Of a stretch of 5,748 nucleotides of DNA, positions 1-5,029 are shown piece after piece (the first letter of the stretch is position 1; every line of letters begins with the position of its first letter). Both the position numbers and the translations under genes were made by a program. The notes under the pieces were generated by a model, which saw only the letters and a program-made list of their open reading frames with translations, made no database searches and was not told the DNA's origin. The stretch comes from an uncultured bacterium (GTDB lineage Bacteria > Actinomycetota > Coriobacteriia > Coriobacteriales > Coriobacteriaceae): positions 1 to 5,748 of the forward strand of contig CAJMNP010000065.1 in NCBI GenBank assembly GCA_905214895.1, given 5' to 3'.

Positions 1-961
1 GGCCGGCGAACAGGGCGCACGTGGTGGCAAAGCCCGTGAGGATGCCCGACTTGGACGCCTTGCCACCCTTAACGGGAAGCGTGCCCACAAAGAGCCCCAG
101 GCCCGTGGCGGCAAGCGCGGATGCAGCACCGCCCAGCAGGCACAGCCCCTCGCGCCCGCCAAAGTCGACGCCGACCACCAGGCGCACGTAGCCGATCGCG
201 ACCGCCATCGAGGCAAAAGAAACCAGCCACGAGCCGACAAAGATGCCGGCTAGCGACGCTGTCTTGGAAAGGCCACCCACGCAGCGGCGCGCGCCAAGGC
301 CCGACAGATTGGGCTGCAGGTCGACGACACTCAAGGCGGCAAACTCGGCAGACATCATCGCGACCAGACCAAAGAGCGCGTAGTAGTAAATGGTCGTGCC
401 GTCGGGCGTGGTGCGCGTCAGGCTCACACGACGGGCGCCGCCCTCGAGCGACAGGGCGCGCGCAACCGCCTCGGGGTCGGCGAGCGCCGCCAGGTTGTCC
501 TGGGCAATCTGGGACATGAGCTCGGCATTTTGTGTATACGAGCTTGCCACCGTCTCAAGGATGCTGCGGTCGGTGAGCACCGACGAGGCACGCGAGCCGT
601 CATAGCTCGAGAGCAGCGTGAGCTTGGGCGTGCCCGCAGCGTCGACCGTATAGATGCCCGCGACCTCGCCGGACTTGAGCGCACGGTTCGCATCGGCCGC
701 GTCGTCGTACTCGTGGATCTCGAGCAGTTGATCGTCGCCCTCCTTGGCAAGCGAGGTCGCCACGTCCTTAAAGGACGAAGCGCCCCAGGCTTCGTCAGCG
801 ACAACGGCTACCGGCACCGGGTCGACCTTGCCGTCGGAGCTGAGGTTCGCAAACATAAACATGAACATCGTTGAAAGCGCAATGGGAAAGACCGCGCCCC
901 AGACCCACGTGCTCGGCCGGCGCAGCAGCGTCTTGAGCGTGGTGATGATGGTGTTGAACAT
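1..961 (-). CDS. ABC-2 type transporter permease, N-terminal 320 residues (3' end outside window)
   Basis: This is the membrane subunit of an ABC exporter, paired with the ATPase just upstream. The frame is open from the ATG at 961 to the left edge, so the C-terminus is missing. The start MFNTIITTLKTLLRRP is followed by a first membrane helix at about residues 19-40. A long extracytoplasmic domain spans about 43-188 with no hydrophobic stretch. Further helices lie at about 191-213 (IYYYALFGLVAMMSAEF), 237-262, 271-293 and from 306 to the edge. One helix, a large outside domain and then a cluster of helices is the layout of the ABC2_membrane_3 (NatB/YhaP-like) family; a few dozen residues with the last helices are probably missing. 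An AGGGGA Shine-Dalgarno overlaps the ATPase stop codon 6 bases before the ATG, so the two genes are likely translationally coupled. The substrate cannot be read from the sequence; drug, peptide, lipid or ion export are all possible. Confidence 0.9.
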   Translation of the reverse strand, partial: MFNTIITTLKTLLRRPSTWVWGAVFPIALSTMFMFMFANLSSDGKVDPVPVAVVADEAWGASSFKDVATSLAKEGDDQLLEIHEYDDAADANRALKSGEVAGIYTVDAAGTPKLTLLSSYDGSRASSVLTDRSILETVASSYTQNAELMSQIAQDNLAALADPEAVARALSLEGGARRVSLTRTTPDGTTIYYYALFGLVAMMSAEFAALSVVDLQPNLSGLGARRCVGGLSKTASLAGIFVGSWLVSFASMAVAIGYVRLVVGVDFGGREGLCLLGGAASALAATGLGLFVGTLPVKGGKASKSGILTGFATTCALFAG

Positions 962-970
962 GGCCGTCCC

Positions 971-1909
971 CTAGTCGCGCAGCTCGCGGCCGGTGATCTC
1001 GAGGAACACGTCGTTGAGGGTCGGCGGCTCGCTCCACACGCGGCCGAGCGCAACGTCGGCGGCGCGCAGCGTGTCGAGGATGTCCACCAGGTTGTGCGGG
1101 CTCGCCTCGCAGGTGCAGACGAGCTCGCCGCCGGACAGTTCAACCGAAAGCACGTGCTCGAGGGCGCGCAGCCGCTCGACCGTGACGGGCTCGACGGCGC
1201 CGACCTCGACGGTCACGCGCTCGCCCATTTGAATCATGCGCTTGAGCTCGTCGTTGGTGCCCTGCGCCAGCACGCGGCCGCCGTCCATGATCATGATGCG
1301 GCTGCAGATTTGCTCGATTTCCTCCATGTAATGGCTGGTATACACCACCGTGGCACCCTCGTCGCGCAGGCGGCAAATGCCCTCCAGGATGGCGTTGCGG
1401 CTCTGGGGGTCGACCGCCACCGTGGGCTCGTCGAAGAAGATGAGCTCGGGCTTGTGTGCGATGCCGCAGGCGATGTTGAGGCGGCGCGCCAGGCCGCCCG
1501 AGAGCTTACCGGGGCGGAACTTGGCAAAGTCGCCCAGACCGACAAAGTCGATCGCCTCGTCCACGAGCGCACGGCGGCGCTTGCGGTCGTTGACGTAAAG
1601 ACTGCAGAAATAGTCGATGTTCTCGCGTACCGTGAGCTCGTCAAACACCGCCACCTGCTGCGGCACTACGCCGATGCGGCGCTTGAGGTCGTAACGCGTG
1701 GGCGTCATGGGCTCGCCGAACAGCTCGATGGTGCCTTTGTCGTAGGAAAGCAGCTGCAAAATGCAGTTGATGGACGTGGTCTTGCCCGAGCCGTTGGGGC
1801 CGAGCAGGCCAAAGATCTCGCCGGGGGCGATGTTCAGGTTAAAGTGGTCGAGCGCGATAAGATCGTCATAGCGCTTGACGAGGTTTTCGACATGGACGAT
1901 ATCTGTCAT
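971..1909 (-). CDS. ABC-2 exporter ATP-binding protein
   Basis: This 312-residue cytoplasmic ATPase powers the permease encoded 9 bases downstream. The nucleotide-binding domain covers about residues 4-220. Visible motifs are Walker A GPNGSGKTT (37-45), Q-loop Q84/Q85, signature LSGGL (136-140), Walker B LIFFDEP (156-162) with catalytic E161, and switch H193. The C-terminal extension of about 90 residues, ending PPTLNDVFLEITGRELRD, is typical of the CcmA/DrrA/NatA-like exporter ATPase group. I chose ATG 1909 because it has a good Shine-Dalgarno (AAGGGG, 7 bases upstream) and begins the domain cleanly (MTDIVHVENLVKRY). An in-frame GTG at 1975 would add 22 residues that look unlike the family and lack a ribosome site. 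The D-loop reads VAVD where VGVD or GLD is usual, a mild change. The gene is divergent from the two-component system, which probably controls it. ATPase identity is certain; the substrate is unknown. Confidence 0.96.
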   Translation of the reverse strand: MTDIVHVENLVKRYDDLIALDHFNLNIAPGEIFGLLGPNGSGKTTSINCILQLLSYDKGTIELFGEPMTPTRYDLKRRIGVVPQQVAVFDELTVRENIDYFCSLYVNDRKRRRALVDEAIDFVGLGDFAKFRPGKLSGGLARRLNIACGIAHKPELIFFDEPTVAVDPQSRNAILEGICRLRDEGATVVYTSHYMEEIEQICSRIMIMDGGRVLAQGTNDELKRMIQMGERVTVEVGAVEPVTVERLRALEHVLSVELSGGELVCTCEASPHNLVDILDTLRAADVALGRVWSEPPTLNDVFLEITGRELRD

Positions 1910-1995
1910 GAGGCGCCCCTTCTGTTGGTCGTGGCCCGGTACGATTTCATCATCGCAGGAGCGGGCGGCGCGCACCAGTGAGCTTTGTCACGAGT

Positions 1996-2023
1996 GCGGG
2001 GGGGGCGGAAGCGAAACCCCCGC
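1996..2023. repeat. G/C-rich inverted repeat
   Basis: GCGGGGG (1996-2002) and CCCCCGC (2017-2023) are perfect complements around a 14-base loop. The left arm continues as a run of eight G. No T-tract follows on either strand, so it is unlikely to be an intrinsic terminator. It may act in the 5' leader of one of the divergent transcripts or may be incidental in G/C-rich DNA. Confidence 0.4.
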
Positions 2024-2034
2024 TCGCGCGAGCG
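2021..2034. promoter_or_regulatory. Candidate operator: perfect 14-bp palindrome
   Basis: CGCTCGCGCGAGCG equals its own reverse complement. It is roughly midway between the two divergent start codons. Dimeric NarL/LuxR-type regulators bind inverted repeats, and the gene pair downstream encodes one, so this is a reasonable binding-site candidate for autoregulation and exporter control. G+C-only palindromes arise more easily in this background, so confidence is modest. Confidence 0.35.
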
Positions 2035-2067
2035 ATCGACGCCGATTTGCCGCGCGGGAGGAATGTC

Positions 2068-2124
2068 ATGGTTGCGCAGGCGGCCCCTCCACCACGCGCG
2101 GCTTCGCGTACAATACCCGTATGA
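2068..2124 (+). CDS. Possible 18-codon leader ORF upstream of the kinase
   Basis: GGAGGA at 2057-2062 is the strongest Shine-Dalgarno in the control region and sits 5 bases before ATG 2068. The frame reads MVAQAAPPPRAASRTIPV and ends with TGA at 2122-2124. That stop overlaps ATG 2121 as ATGA, and the frame is the one used by the kinase further on. It could be a leader peptide that couples translation into the kinase. It could also be chance, since the TACAAT promoter lies inside it, and transcripts from that promoter would lack it. No family is recognised. Confidence 0.25.
   Translation: MVAQAAPPPRAASRTIPV
2109..2120 (+). promoter_or_regulatory. -10 promoter element of the kinase/regulator operon
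   Basis: TACAAT (2109-2114) is a near-consensus -10 hexamer. The T of the box lies exactly 7 bases before the A of ATG 2121, the geometry of a leaderless actinobacterial transcript that starts on its own ATG. No good -35 is visible at 16-18 bases upstream (CCTCCA there). The element is well placed for the two-component operon, but ATG 2121 is not in the kinase frame, which is discussed in the findings. Confidence 0.5.
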
Positions 2125-2187
2125 ACAGGCTTTTCGACAAAATCGATCGTACTGGCGTGCTGTATTGCGGCCGCCACGGGTCTTGCT

Positions 2188-3267
2188 GTGGACGCTCGCC
2201 TGGTCGCGGCGTTTTGCCTTGGCGTTATTGCCACCTCGCTGGCCGAGCTCGCGCAGGGGAAAAGCGCCCGGCGTGCGAGCGAGACCGCGAGCTGCGCTTA
2301 CATCATCGCGGCTGTCTTCGTGCCGCCGTTTGTGCCGTTTGCGCCTCTCGCCCTCTATGACATCGCGCGGCGGGTGCGCCGTGAGCACGCCTGGGCCGCG
2401 CTGGGCATTGGCGCCACCTTTGTCTTTGCGCTCGTCGCGGACCTTCGCACCAACGCGCTTACCGCCCGAACGCTCCTGCTGACCGCCATCCTTTCGGTTC
2501 CCGCCACCTTGTTATCGCTACGTACCGCCCAGTTGGAACGCGAGCAGAAGCGCATGCGCCGCACCCGCGACGAGCTGCAGGAACGCGCTCTGGCGCTGGA
2601 GGCACGCAACCGCGACCTTGCCGACCGCCAGGACTACGAAGTCGAGCTCGCGACACTCGCCGAACGCGCCCGCATCGCGCGCGAGATCCACGATAACGTC
2701 GGGCACCAGCTCACGCGTGCCTCGCTGCAGACCGAGGCCCTGCGCGTCGTGCACGCCGACGAGCCCGGCGTCGCCGCCGATTTCGCCGACGTTAAACGCA
2801 CGGTTGACGAGGCGCTCCAGCTTGTGCGCACCAGCGTCCACGCGCTCAACGACAACGCCGTCGATCTTTCCGTGCAGCTCGAACGCATTGTTGAAGGCGC
2901 ACGCTCGGACGGCGGCCCGCAGATTGAGCTTGAGGTTTTGGCCGAGCATGCGCCCGCAAACGTCGCCAACTGCTTTGCGGCGGTCCTGCGCGAGGCGCTC
3001 TCCAACACCATGCGCCATGCTTGCGCCCAAACCGTCGCCGTACGGTGCATGGAGCATCCGTCGTTTTACCAGCTCATCGTCACCGATGATGGCACGGGCG
3101 GGGTCCAAGCAAGCGGCCGCGGCACCGCGGAGGGCATGGGGCTCGGCTCCATGCGCGAGCGTGTCGAGGCGCTTGGCGGCACTTTCACCGCCGGCCCGCG
3201 CGCCGGCGCCGGCGGCTGGCGTGTGTTTGCCACCGTTCCCAAACCGCAAGGAGATGAGGGCCGATGA
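2188..3267 (+). CDS. Sensor histidine kinase, HisKA_3 (NarX/DesK) type
   Basis: This membrane sensor autophosphorylates on a histidine and passes phosphate to the regulator encoded next. From GTG 2188 it has 359 residues. Hydrophobic segments lie at about 5-20, 37-57, 69-85 and 93-111, joined by Arg/Lys-rich loops. A coiled-coil linker runs from about 113 to 165. The H-box AREIHDNVGHQL carries the phospho-acceptor H168. The HATPase domain shows the N-box REALSNTMRHA with N273, the G1 box DDGTGG (300-305) and the G2 region GMGLGSMRERVEALGG (316-331). There is no large extracellular sensor domain, so the signal is probably sensed in or at the membrane, as in intramembrane-sensing kinases. The start is uncertain: GTG 2188 has no good Shine-Dalgarno, and the same frame continues upstream to 2125 as further membrane-helix sequence without a start codon. 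The stop overlaps the regulator start by 4 bases. Confidence 0.93.
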   Translation: MDARLVAAFCLGVIATSLAELAQGKSARRASETASCAYIIAAVFVPPFVPFAPLALYDIARRVRREHAWAALGIGATFVFALVADLRTNALTARTLLLTAILSVPATLLSLRTAQLEREQKRMRRTRDELQERALALEARNRDLADRQDYEVELATLAERARIAREIHDNVGHQLTRASLQTEALRVVHADEPGVAADFADVKRTVDEALQLVRTSVHALNDNAVDLSVQLERIVEGARSDGGPQIELEVLAEHAPANVANCFAAVLREALSNTMRHACAQTVAVRCMEHPSFYQLIVTDDGTGGVQASGRGTAEGMGLGSMRERVEALGGTFTAGPRAGAGGWRVFATVPKPQGDEGR

Positions 3268-3893
3268 GGCTCATTGTTGTCGACGACGACCGCTTGGTGG
3301 TCGATTCGCTCAAGATTATCCTGGGCGCACAGCCGCAGATCGAGGTGGTGGGCACCGGCGCCAATGGCGACGACGCGGTCGCGCTCTACGCCGAGCACTC
3401 GCCCGACATCGCGCTGCTCGACATTCAGATGCCGGGACGCGACGGCCTATCGGCGGCACGCAAAATCCTTGAGCGCGACCCTGCGGCGCGCGTGGTGTTT
3501 CTGACGACATTCTCGGATGACGAGTACATTGTGTCGGCGCTCAAGCTAGGCGCCCGCGGCTACCTGATTAAAACCGATGTCGCCGCCATTCCTCCAGCGT
3601 TGGCGCAGGTCATGGACGGCAAACGCGTGCTCGAGGGCAAGGCGATCGAAGACATCGATTTTGACGGAACAGACGTCGAGGCAGGCAAGCCTCGCCGGCC
3701 CGCCGCCTTTGCCAGCCTGACCGACCGTGAGTTCGAAGTCGCCGAGCTCATCGCCCGTGGCCTCGATAACAAGGAGATTGCCGCCGCCGCTTACATGGGC
3801 GAAGGCACCGTGCGCAACCACATCAGCTCGATCCTAGCCAAAATGGGCCTGCGCAACCGCACGCAGATCGCCATCGCCTACCTGCGGGGGTAA
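3264..3893 (+). CDS. Response regulator, NarL/LuxR type
   Basis: This 209-residue cytoplasmic transcription factor is the partner of the kinase before it. The receiver domain (about 1-118) has the acidic pair D8/D9, phospho-acceptor D53 in LLDIQMPGRDG, switch T81/T82 and the conserved K103 in YLIKTD. A linker at about 125-147 leads to a LuxR-type helix-turn-helix domain (150-209), with LTDREFEVAELIARG and the recognition segment GTVRNHISSILAKMGLRNRTQ. Length and domain order are standard for the family. ATG 3264 overlaps the kinase stop as ATGA and has AAGGAGA (3248-3254) 9 bases upstream, so the pair is translationally coupled. No other gene follows on this strand. The likely targets are its own promoter and the divergent ABC exporter; this is inference from position. 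Confidence 0.96.
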   Translation: MRLIVVDDDRLVVDSLKIILGAQPQIEVVGTGANGDDAVALYAEHSPDIALLDIQMPGRDGLSAARKILERDPAARVVFLTTFSDDEYIVSALKLGARGYLIKTDVAAIPPALAQVMDGKRVLEGKAIEDIDFDGTDVEAGKPRRPAAFASLTDREFEVAELIARGLDNKEIAAAAYMGEGTVRNHISSILAKMGLRNRTQIAIAYLRG

Positions 3894-3928
3894 TTTCCCA
3901 ACGGTCAACCACTCCCGCATAGCAAAAT

Positions 3929-4119
3929 GGCTGCTACCTATTTAATGCCATTTCAAAACTATGCCGGTTTACTACGATGAATCGCCCACCTTCGACCACG
4001 GCAAATTGCGCGCTTCCAAAACCGCAGGTAGAACGCTTGCGATATTTAGAAAAATGCAGTCATGGTCGGGAATGTCGAGTTCATCGTAGTAAACCGGCAT
4101 AGTTTTGTTCGGGCGGCCC
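3929..4119 (-). repeat. Palindromic element A (inverted copy of element B)
   Basis: The core runs from 3954 to 4107 (154 bp). Its ends are a perfect 28-bp inverted repeat (3954-3981 with 4080-4107) that begins CAAAACTATGCCGGTTTAC. Inside, CGACCA pairs with TGGTCG, giving a second, shorter stem. Read on the minus strand, the core aligns with element B without gaps through its middle: CATG lies 43 bases from the end in both, followed by a shared CATTTTT and TCTACCTGC. The flank on the left also resembles B (TGCCATTT, and GGCTG further out), with a partial match GGCGGCC on the right, so the full unit may be about 190 bp. It would form a long hairpin in RNA from either strand or in single-stranded DNA. 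No transposase or clear target duplication is seen. Confidence 0.85.
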
Positions 4120-4139
4120 TGCACGAGCGCCTCCGCAAG

Positions 4140-4186
4140 CCTCGCGAGACCAAAATGATCCGTTTTCCTCCGTCCCCAAGGGATCA
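4140..4186. repeat. Direct repeat D, copy 1
   Basis: This 47-bp unit matches 4379-4425 at the same length. The inner 35 bases (4152-4186) are 29/35 identical and begin AAAATGATCCGTTT. The ends TGATCC and GGATCA are inverted. On the minus strand the unit would be a weak hairpin with a loop of about 19 bases followed by TTTT, so it might act as a poor terminator in that direction. It lies between elements A and C and precedes C. Confidence 0.65.
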
Positions 4187-4211
4187 GCCGGAACCGCTCG
4201 CCACGAAACCT

Positions 4212-4347
4212 GCCTATCTACTACGTTTGACTCGATACCCCCGACCATAACCGCGTTTCATGAAAAACCGCAGCCGTTCTACCTGCAGTTCTCATTTCGC
4301 ATTACTTGCTGTGGTCGAGGGCTGCCGCCTAAACATAGTAGATCGGC
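4212..4347 (+). repeat. Palindromic element C (diverged relative of A and B)
   Basis: ATCTACTACGTTT (4216-4228) and AAACATAGTAGAT (4331-4343) pair in 12 of 13 positions, with a C/A opposition at 4224/4335, and further pairs outside extend the stem to 4212-4347. Inside, CGACCA near 4242 pairs with TGGTCG near 4312. The centre resembles B in the same orientation: GAAAAACCGCAG, TCTACCTGCAGTT. That centre itself folds on the minus strand as AACTGCAG with CTGCGGTT followed by TTTT. The outer CTATGCCGG arm of A and B is not present, so this is an older or differently armed member of the family. Confidence 0.6.
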
Positions 4348-4383
4348 CCATTTCGTGGCAGACGGGTCACGCGGCAGCCCTCG
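4316..4383. repeat. 13-bp perfect inverted repeat at the right side of element C
   Basis: CGAGGGCTGCCGC (4316-4328) and GCGGCAGCCCTCG (4371-4383) are exact complements around 42 bases. The right arm of element C (4331-4343) lies in the loop, so this stem and the C stem cannot both form fully. The right arm also runs into repeat D2. No T-tract follows closely, so it does not look like a terminator. Confidence 0.6.
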
Positions 4384-4425
4384 CAAGGCAAAAATGATCC
4401 GTTTCCCTCTGTCCACGGGAGATCA
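4379..4425. repeat. Direct repeat D, copy 2
   Basis: This is the second copy of the 47-bp unit at 4140-4186, starting 239 bases after the first. It ends 2 bases before the GGCTG that marks the outer left edge of element B, so D followed by a palindrome occurs twice (D1-C and D2-B). The inverted ends TGATC and GATCA are kept despite changes between them. Confidence 0.65.
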
Positions 4426-4427
4426 AA

Positions 4428-4618
4428 GGCTGTTACTGATATGGTGCCATTTCAAAACTATGCCGGTTTACGGGGCTAAAGTCGGGGCCCTCATCCATGC
4501 CTTCATTTTTTGAAAAACGGCAGGCTATCTACCTGCAGTTTTGTTTTTGCGATTTTCTGTATGGTCGGAGATTCGCTATCCAGCCCCGTAATCCGGCATA
4601 GTTTTGATCGCGGCAGCC
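4428..4618 (+). repeat. Palindromic element B
   Basis: The core is 4453-4606, again exactly 154 bp. Its ends are a 25-bp inverted repeat with one mismatch (T4467 against T4592). The outermost 19 bases, CAAAACTATGCCGGTTTAC, equal those of element A, while the next bases of the arm differ from A yet remain complementary within B. The 27 bases 4445-4471 are identical to 3946-3972. A small central hairpin, AACTGCAGG with CCTGCCGTT on the minus strand, is followed by TTTTT. Outer GGCTG (4428-4432) and CAGCC (4614-4618) close the unit. Confidence 0.85.
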
Positions 4619-4621
4619 TAA

Positions 4622-4639
4622 CCGCGCGCTCACGCGCGG
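4622..4639. repeat. Small G/C hairpin overlapping the terminator stem
   Basis: CCGCGCG (4622-4628) and CGCGCGG (4633-4639) pair perfectly around a 4-base loop. Its right arm shares G4638-G4639 with the base of the terminator stem that follows, so the two compete slightly. No function can be assigned. Confidence 0.4.
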
Positions 4640-4676
4640 GGCCGGTGGGGCATTTTTGCCCCACCGGCCCCGTTTT
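4637..4676 (+). terminator. Strong intrinsic terminator hairpin between convergent operons
   Basis: A perfect 16-bp stem (4637-4652 with 4657-4672, GGGGCCGGTGGGGCA inside) has a TTTT loop and is followed by TTTT at 4673-4676. The T-tract belongs to the plus strand, so it would stop transcripts coming from the two-component operon and the repeat region before they enter the hydrogenase genes antisense. It begins 8 bases past the hydrogenase operon's last stop codon, so on the minus strand it can also form the 3' end of that mRNA, although no T-tract follows on that side. Confidence 0.85.
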
Positions 4677-4680
4677 CGCG

Positions 4681-5022
4681 CTATTCCGGCTTGGTTTCTA
4701 CCGTGGGGGTCTTGTCCGCCGCAACTGGAGTGCGGGCGGTGTCCATGCTCAGGCAATGTTTAGGGCAGCTTTCGATGCACTCGCCGCACACCACGCAAGC
4801 GTACGGATCGATCGACCACGTTCCGCCCTTGCGATCGACCGCGAGCGCGCCCGCCGGGCAGCGACGCGCGCACATGCCGCAGCAAATGCACACGCCCATG
4901 TCGTTGACGATGTGACCGCGCAGGCGCTCGGGCGCCGTCAGCTCCTCCTGCGGGTAGCGCACCGTTACCGGCTGCTTGACCATAGAACCCAAGGCCGTCT
5001 TAGCAAATGTCAGTAAACTCAT
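4681..5022 (-). CDS. echF: Energy-converting hydrogenase ferredoxin subunit (EchF-like), 2x[4Fe-4S]
   Basis: This 113-residue iron-sulfur subunit would pass electrons from soluble ferredoxin to the catalytic subunits of a membrane-bound group 4 [NiFe] hydrogenase. Two clusters are visible: C45, C48, C51, C55 in CICCGMCARRCP, and C76, C79, C82, C86 in CVVCGECIESCP, with extra cysteines C47 and C90. The N-terminus (MSLLTFAKTALGSMVKQPVTVRYP) and length fit the EchF/HycF/NuoI-like group. The start ATG 5022 lies 7 bases after the large-subunit stop, and GGAAAGG (5033-5039) overlaps the end of that gene as a likely ribosome site. Being last in the operon, directly after the large subunit and with no small subunit behind it, favours EchF over HycF. 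The C-terminal tail after residue 92 is low-complexity and probably flexible. Confidence 0.88.
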   Translation of the reverse strand: MSLLTFAKTALGSMVKQPVTVRYPQEELTAPERLRGHIVNDMGVCICCGMCARRCPAGALAVDRKGGTWSIDPYACVVCGECIESCPKHCLSMDTARTPVAADKTPTVETKPE

Positions 5023-5029
5023 GCCGCGC

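Larger units (their letters stand above)
1910..2120. promoter_or_regulatory. Divergent intergenic control region between exporter and two-component system
   Basis: These roughly 210 bases separate the minus-strand exporter operon from the plus-strand kinase/regulator operon and must hold both promoters. Visible elements are a run of eight G (1998-2005), a G/C hairpin (1996-2023), a 14-bp palindrome (2021-2034), a strong Shine-Dalgarno (GGAGGA, 2057-2062) and a -10 box TACAAT (2109-2114). I could not find a convincing -35/-10 pair for the exporter on the minus strand; a TGCGATGAT extended-10-like string lies shortly upstream of its ATG but has no matching -35. The layout suggests that the response regulator acts here. 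That is inference. Confidence 0.6.
3894..4680. other. Repeat-filled intergenic region between convergent operons; no gene seen
   Basis: These 787 bases separate the plus-strand two-component operon from the minus-strand hydrogenase operon. The region is clearly richer in A+T than its flanks. The only ORF of note (4062-4250, plus) has no ribosome site and reads through one repeat arm. Almost everything here is structured repeat: palindromic elements A, C and B, the 47-bp repeats D1 and D2, a 13-bp hairpin and a terminator. No transposase, tRNA or recognisable riboswitch is present. No terminator hairpin follows immediately after the regulator stop at 3893. Confidence 0.8.

Noticed and set aside
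1910..1975. 22-residue N-terminal extension of the ATPase from GTG 1975
   Set aside because: It has no Shine-Dalgarno and the added residues do not fit the family, while ATG 1909 has a good ribosome site and the usual domain start.
1094..1981. Long plus-strand frame (295 codons) opposite the ABC ATPase
   Set aside because: It is antisense to a gene with all ABC motifs. High G+C makes the opposite frame stay open. No ribosome site or known domain is seen.
2518..3249. Minus-strand frame of 243 codons inside the kinase gene
   Set aside because: It lies opposite the DHp and HATPase domains of a clear histidine kinase and has no recognisable domain, so it is a shadow.
3954..4107. Integron attC site or retron RNA
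   Set aside because: The palindrome length is suggestive, but the attC core boxes are not recognisable, no cassette gene follows, and no integrase or reverse transcriptase is in the window.
4062..4250. 62-codon plus-strand frame in the repeat region
   Set aside because: It has no ribosome site, its first part is the right arm of palindrome A, and the product resembles nothing.
3946..4606. Insertion sequence or composite transposon bounded by elements A and B
   Set aside because: No transposase or remnant lies between them and no target-site duplication could be identified. A non-autonomous mobile repeat remains possible and is kept as a finding on the elements themselves.
3929..4618. CRISPR array
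   Set aside because: The repeats are few, long, differently oriented and unevenly spaced, with no uniform spacers and no cas gene.
4510..5016. Plus-strand frame of 168 codons across element B and the ferredoxin gene
   Set aside because: It runs through repeat arms and the terminator stem and then antisense to a ferredoxin with two full cluster motifs.
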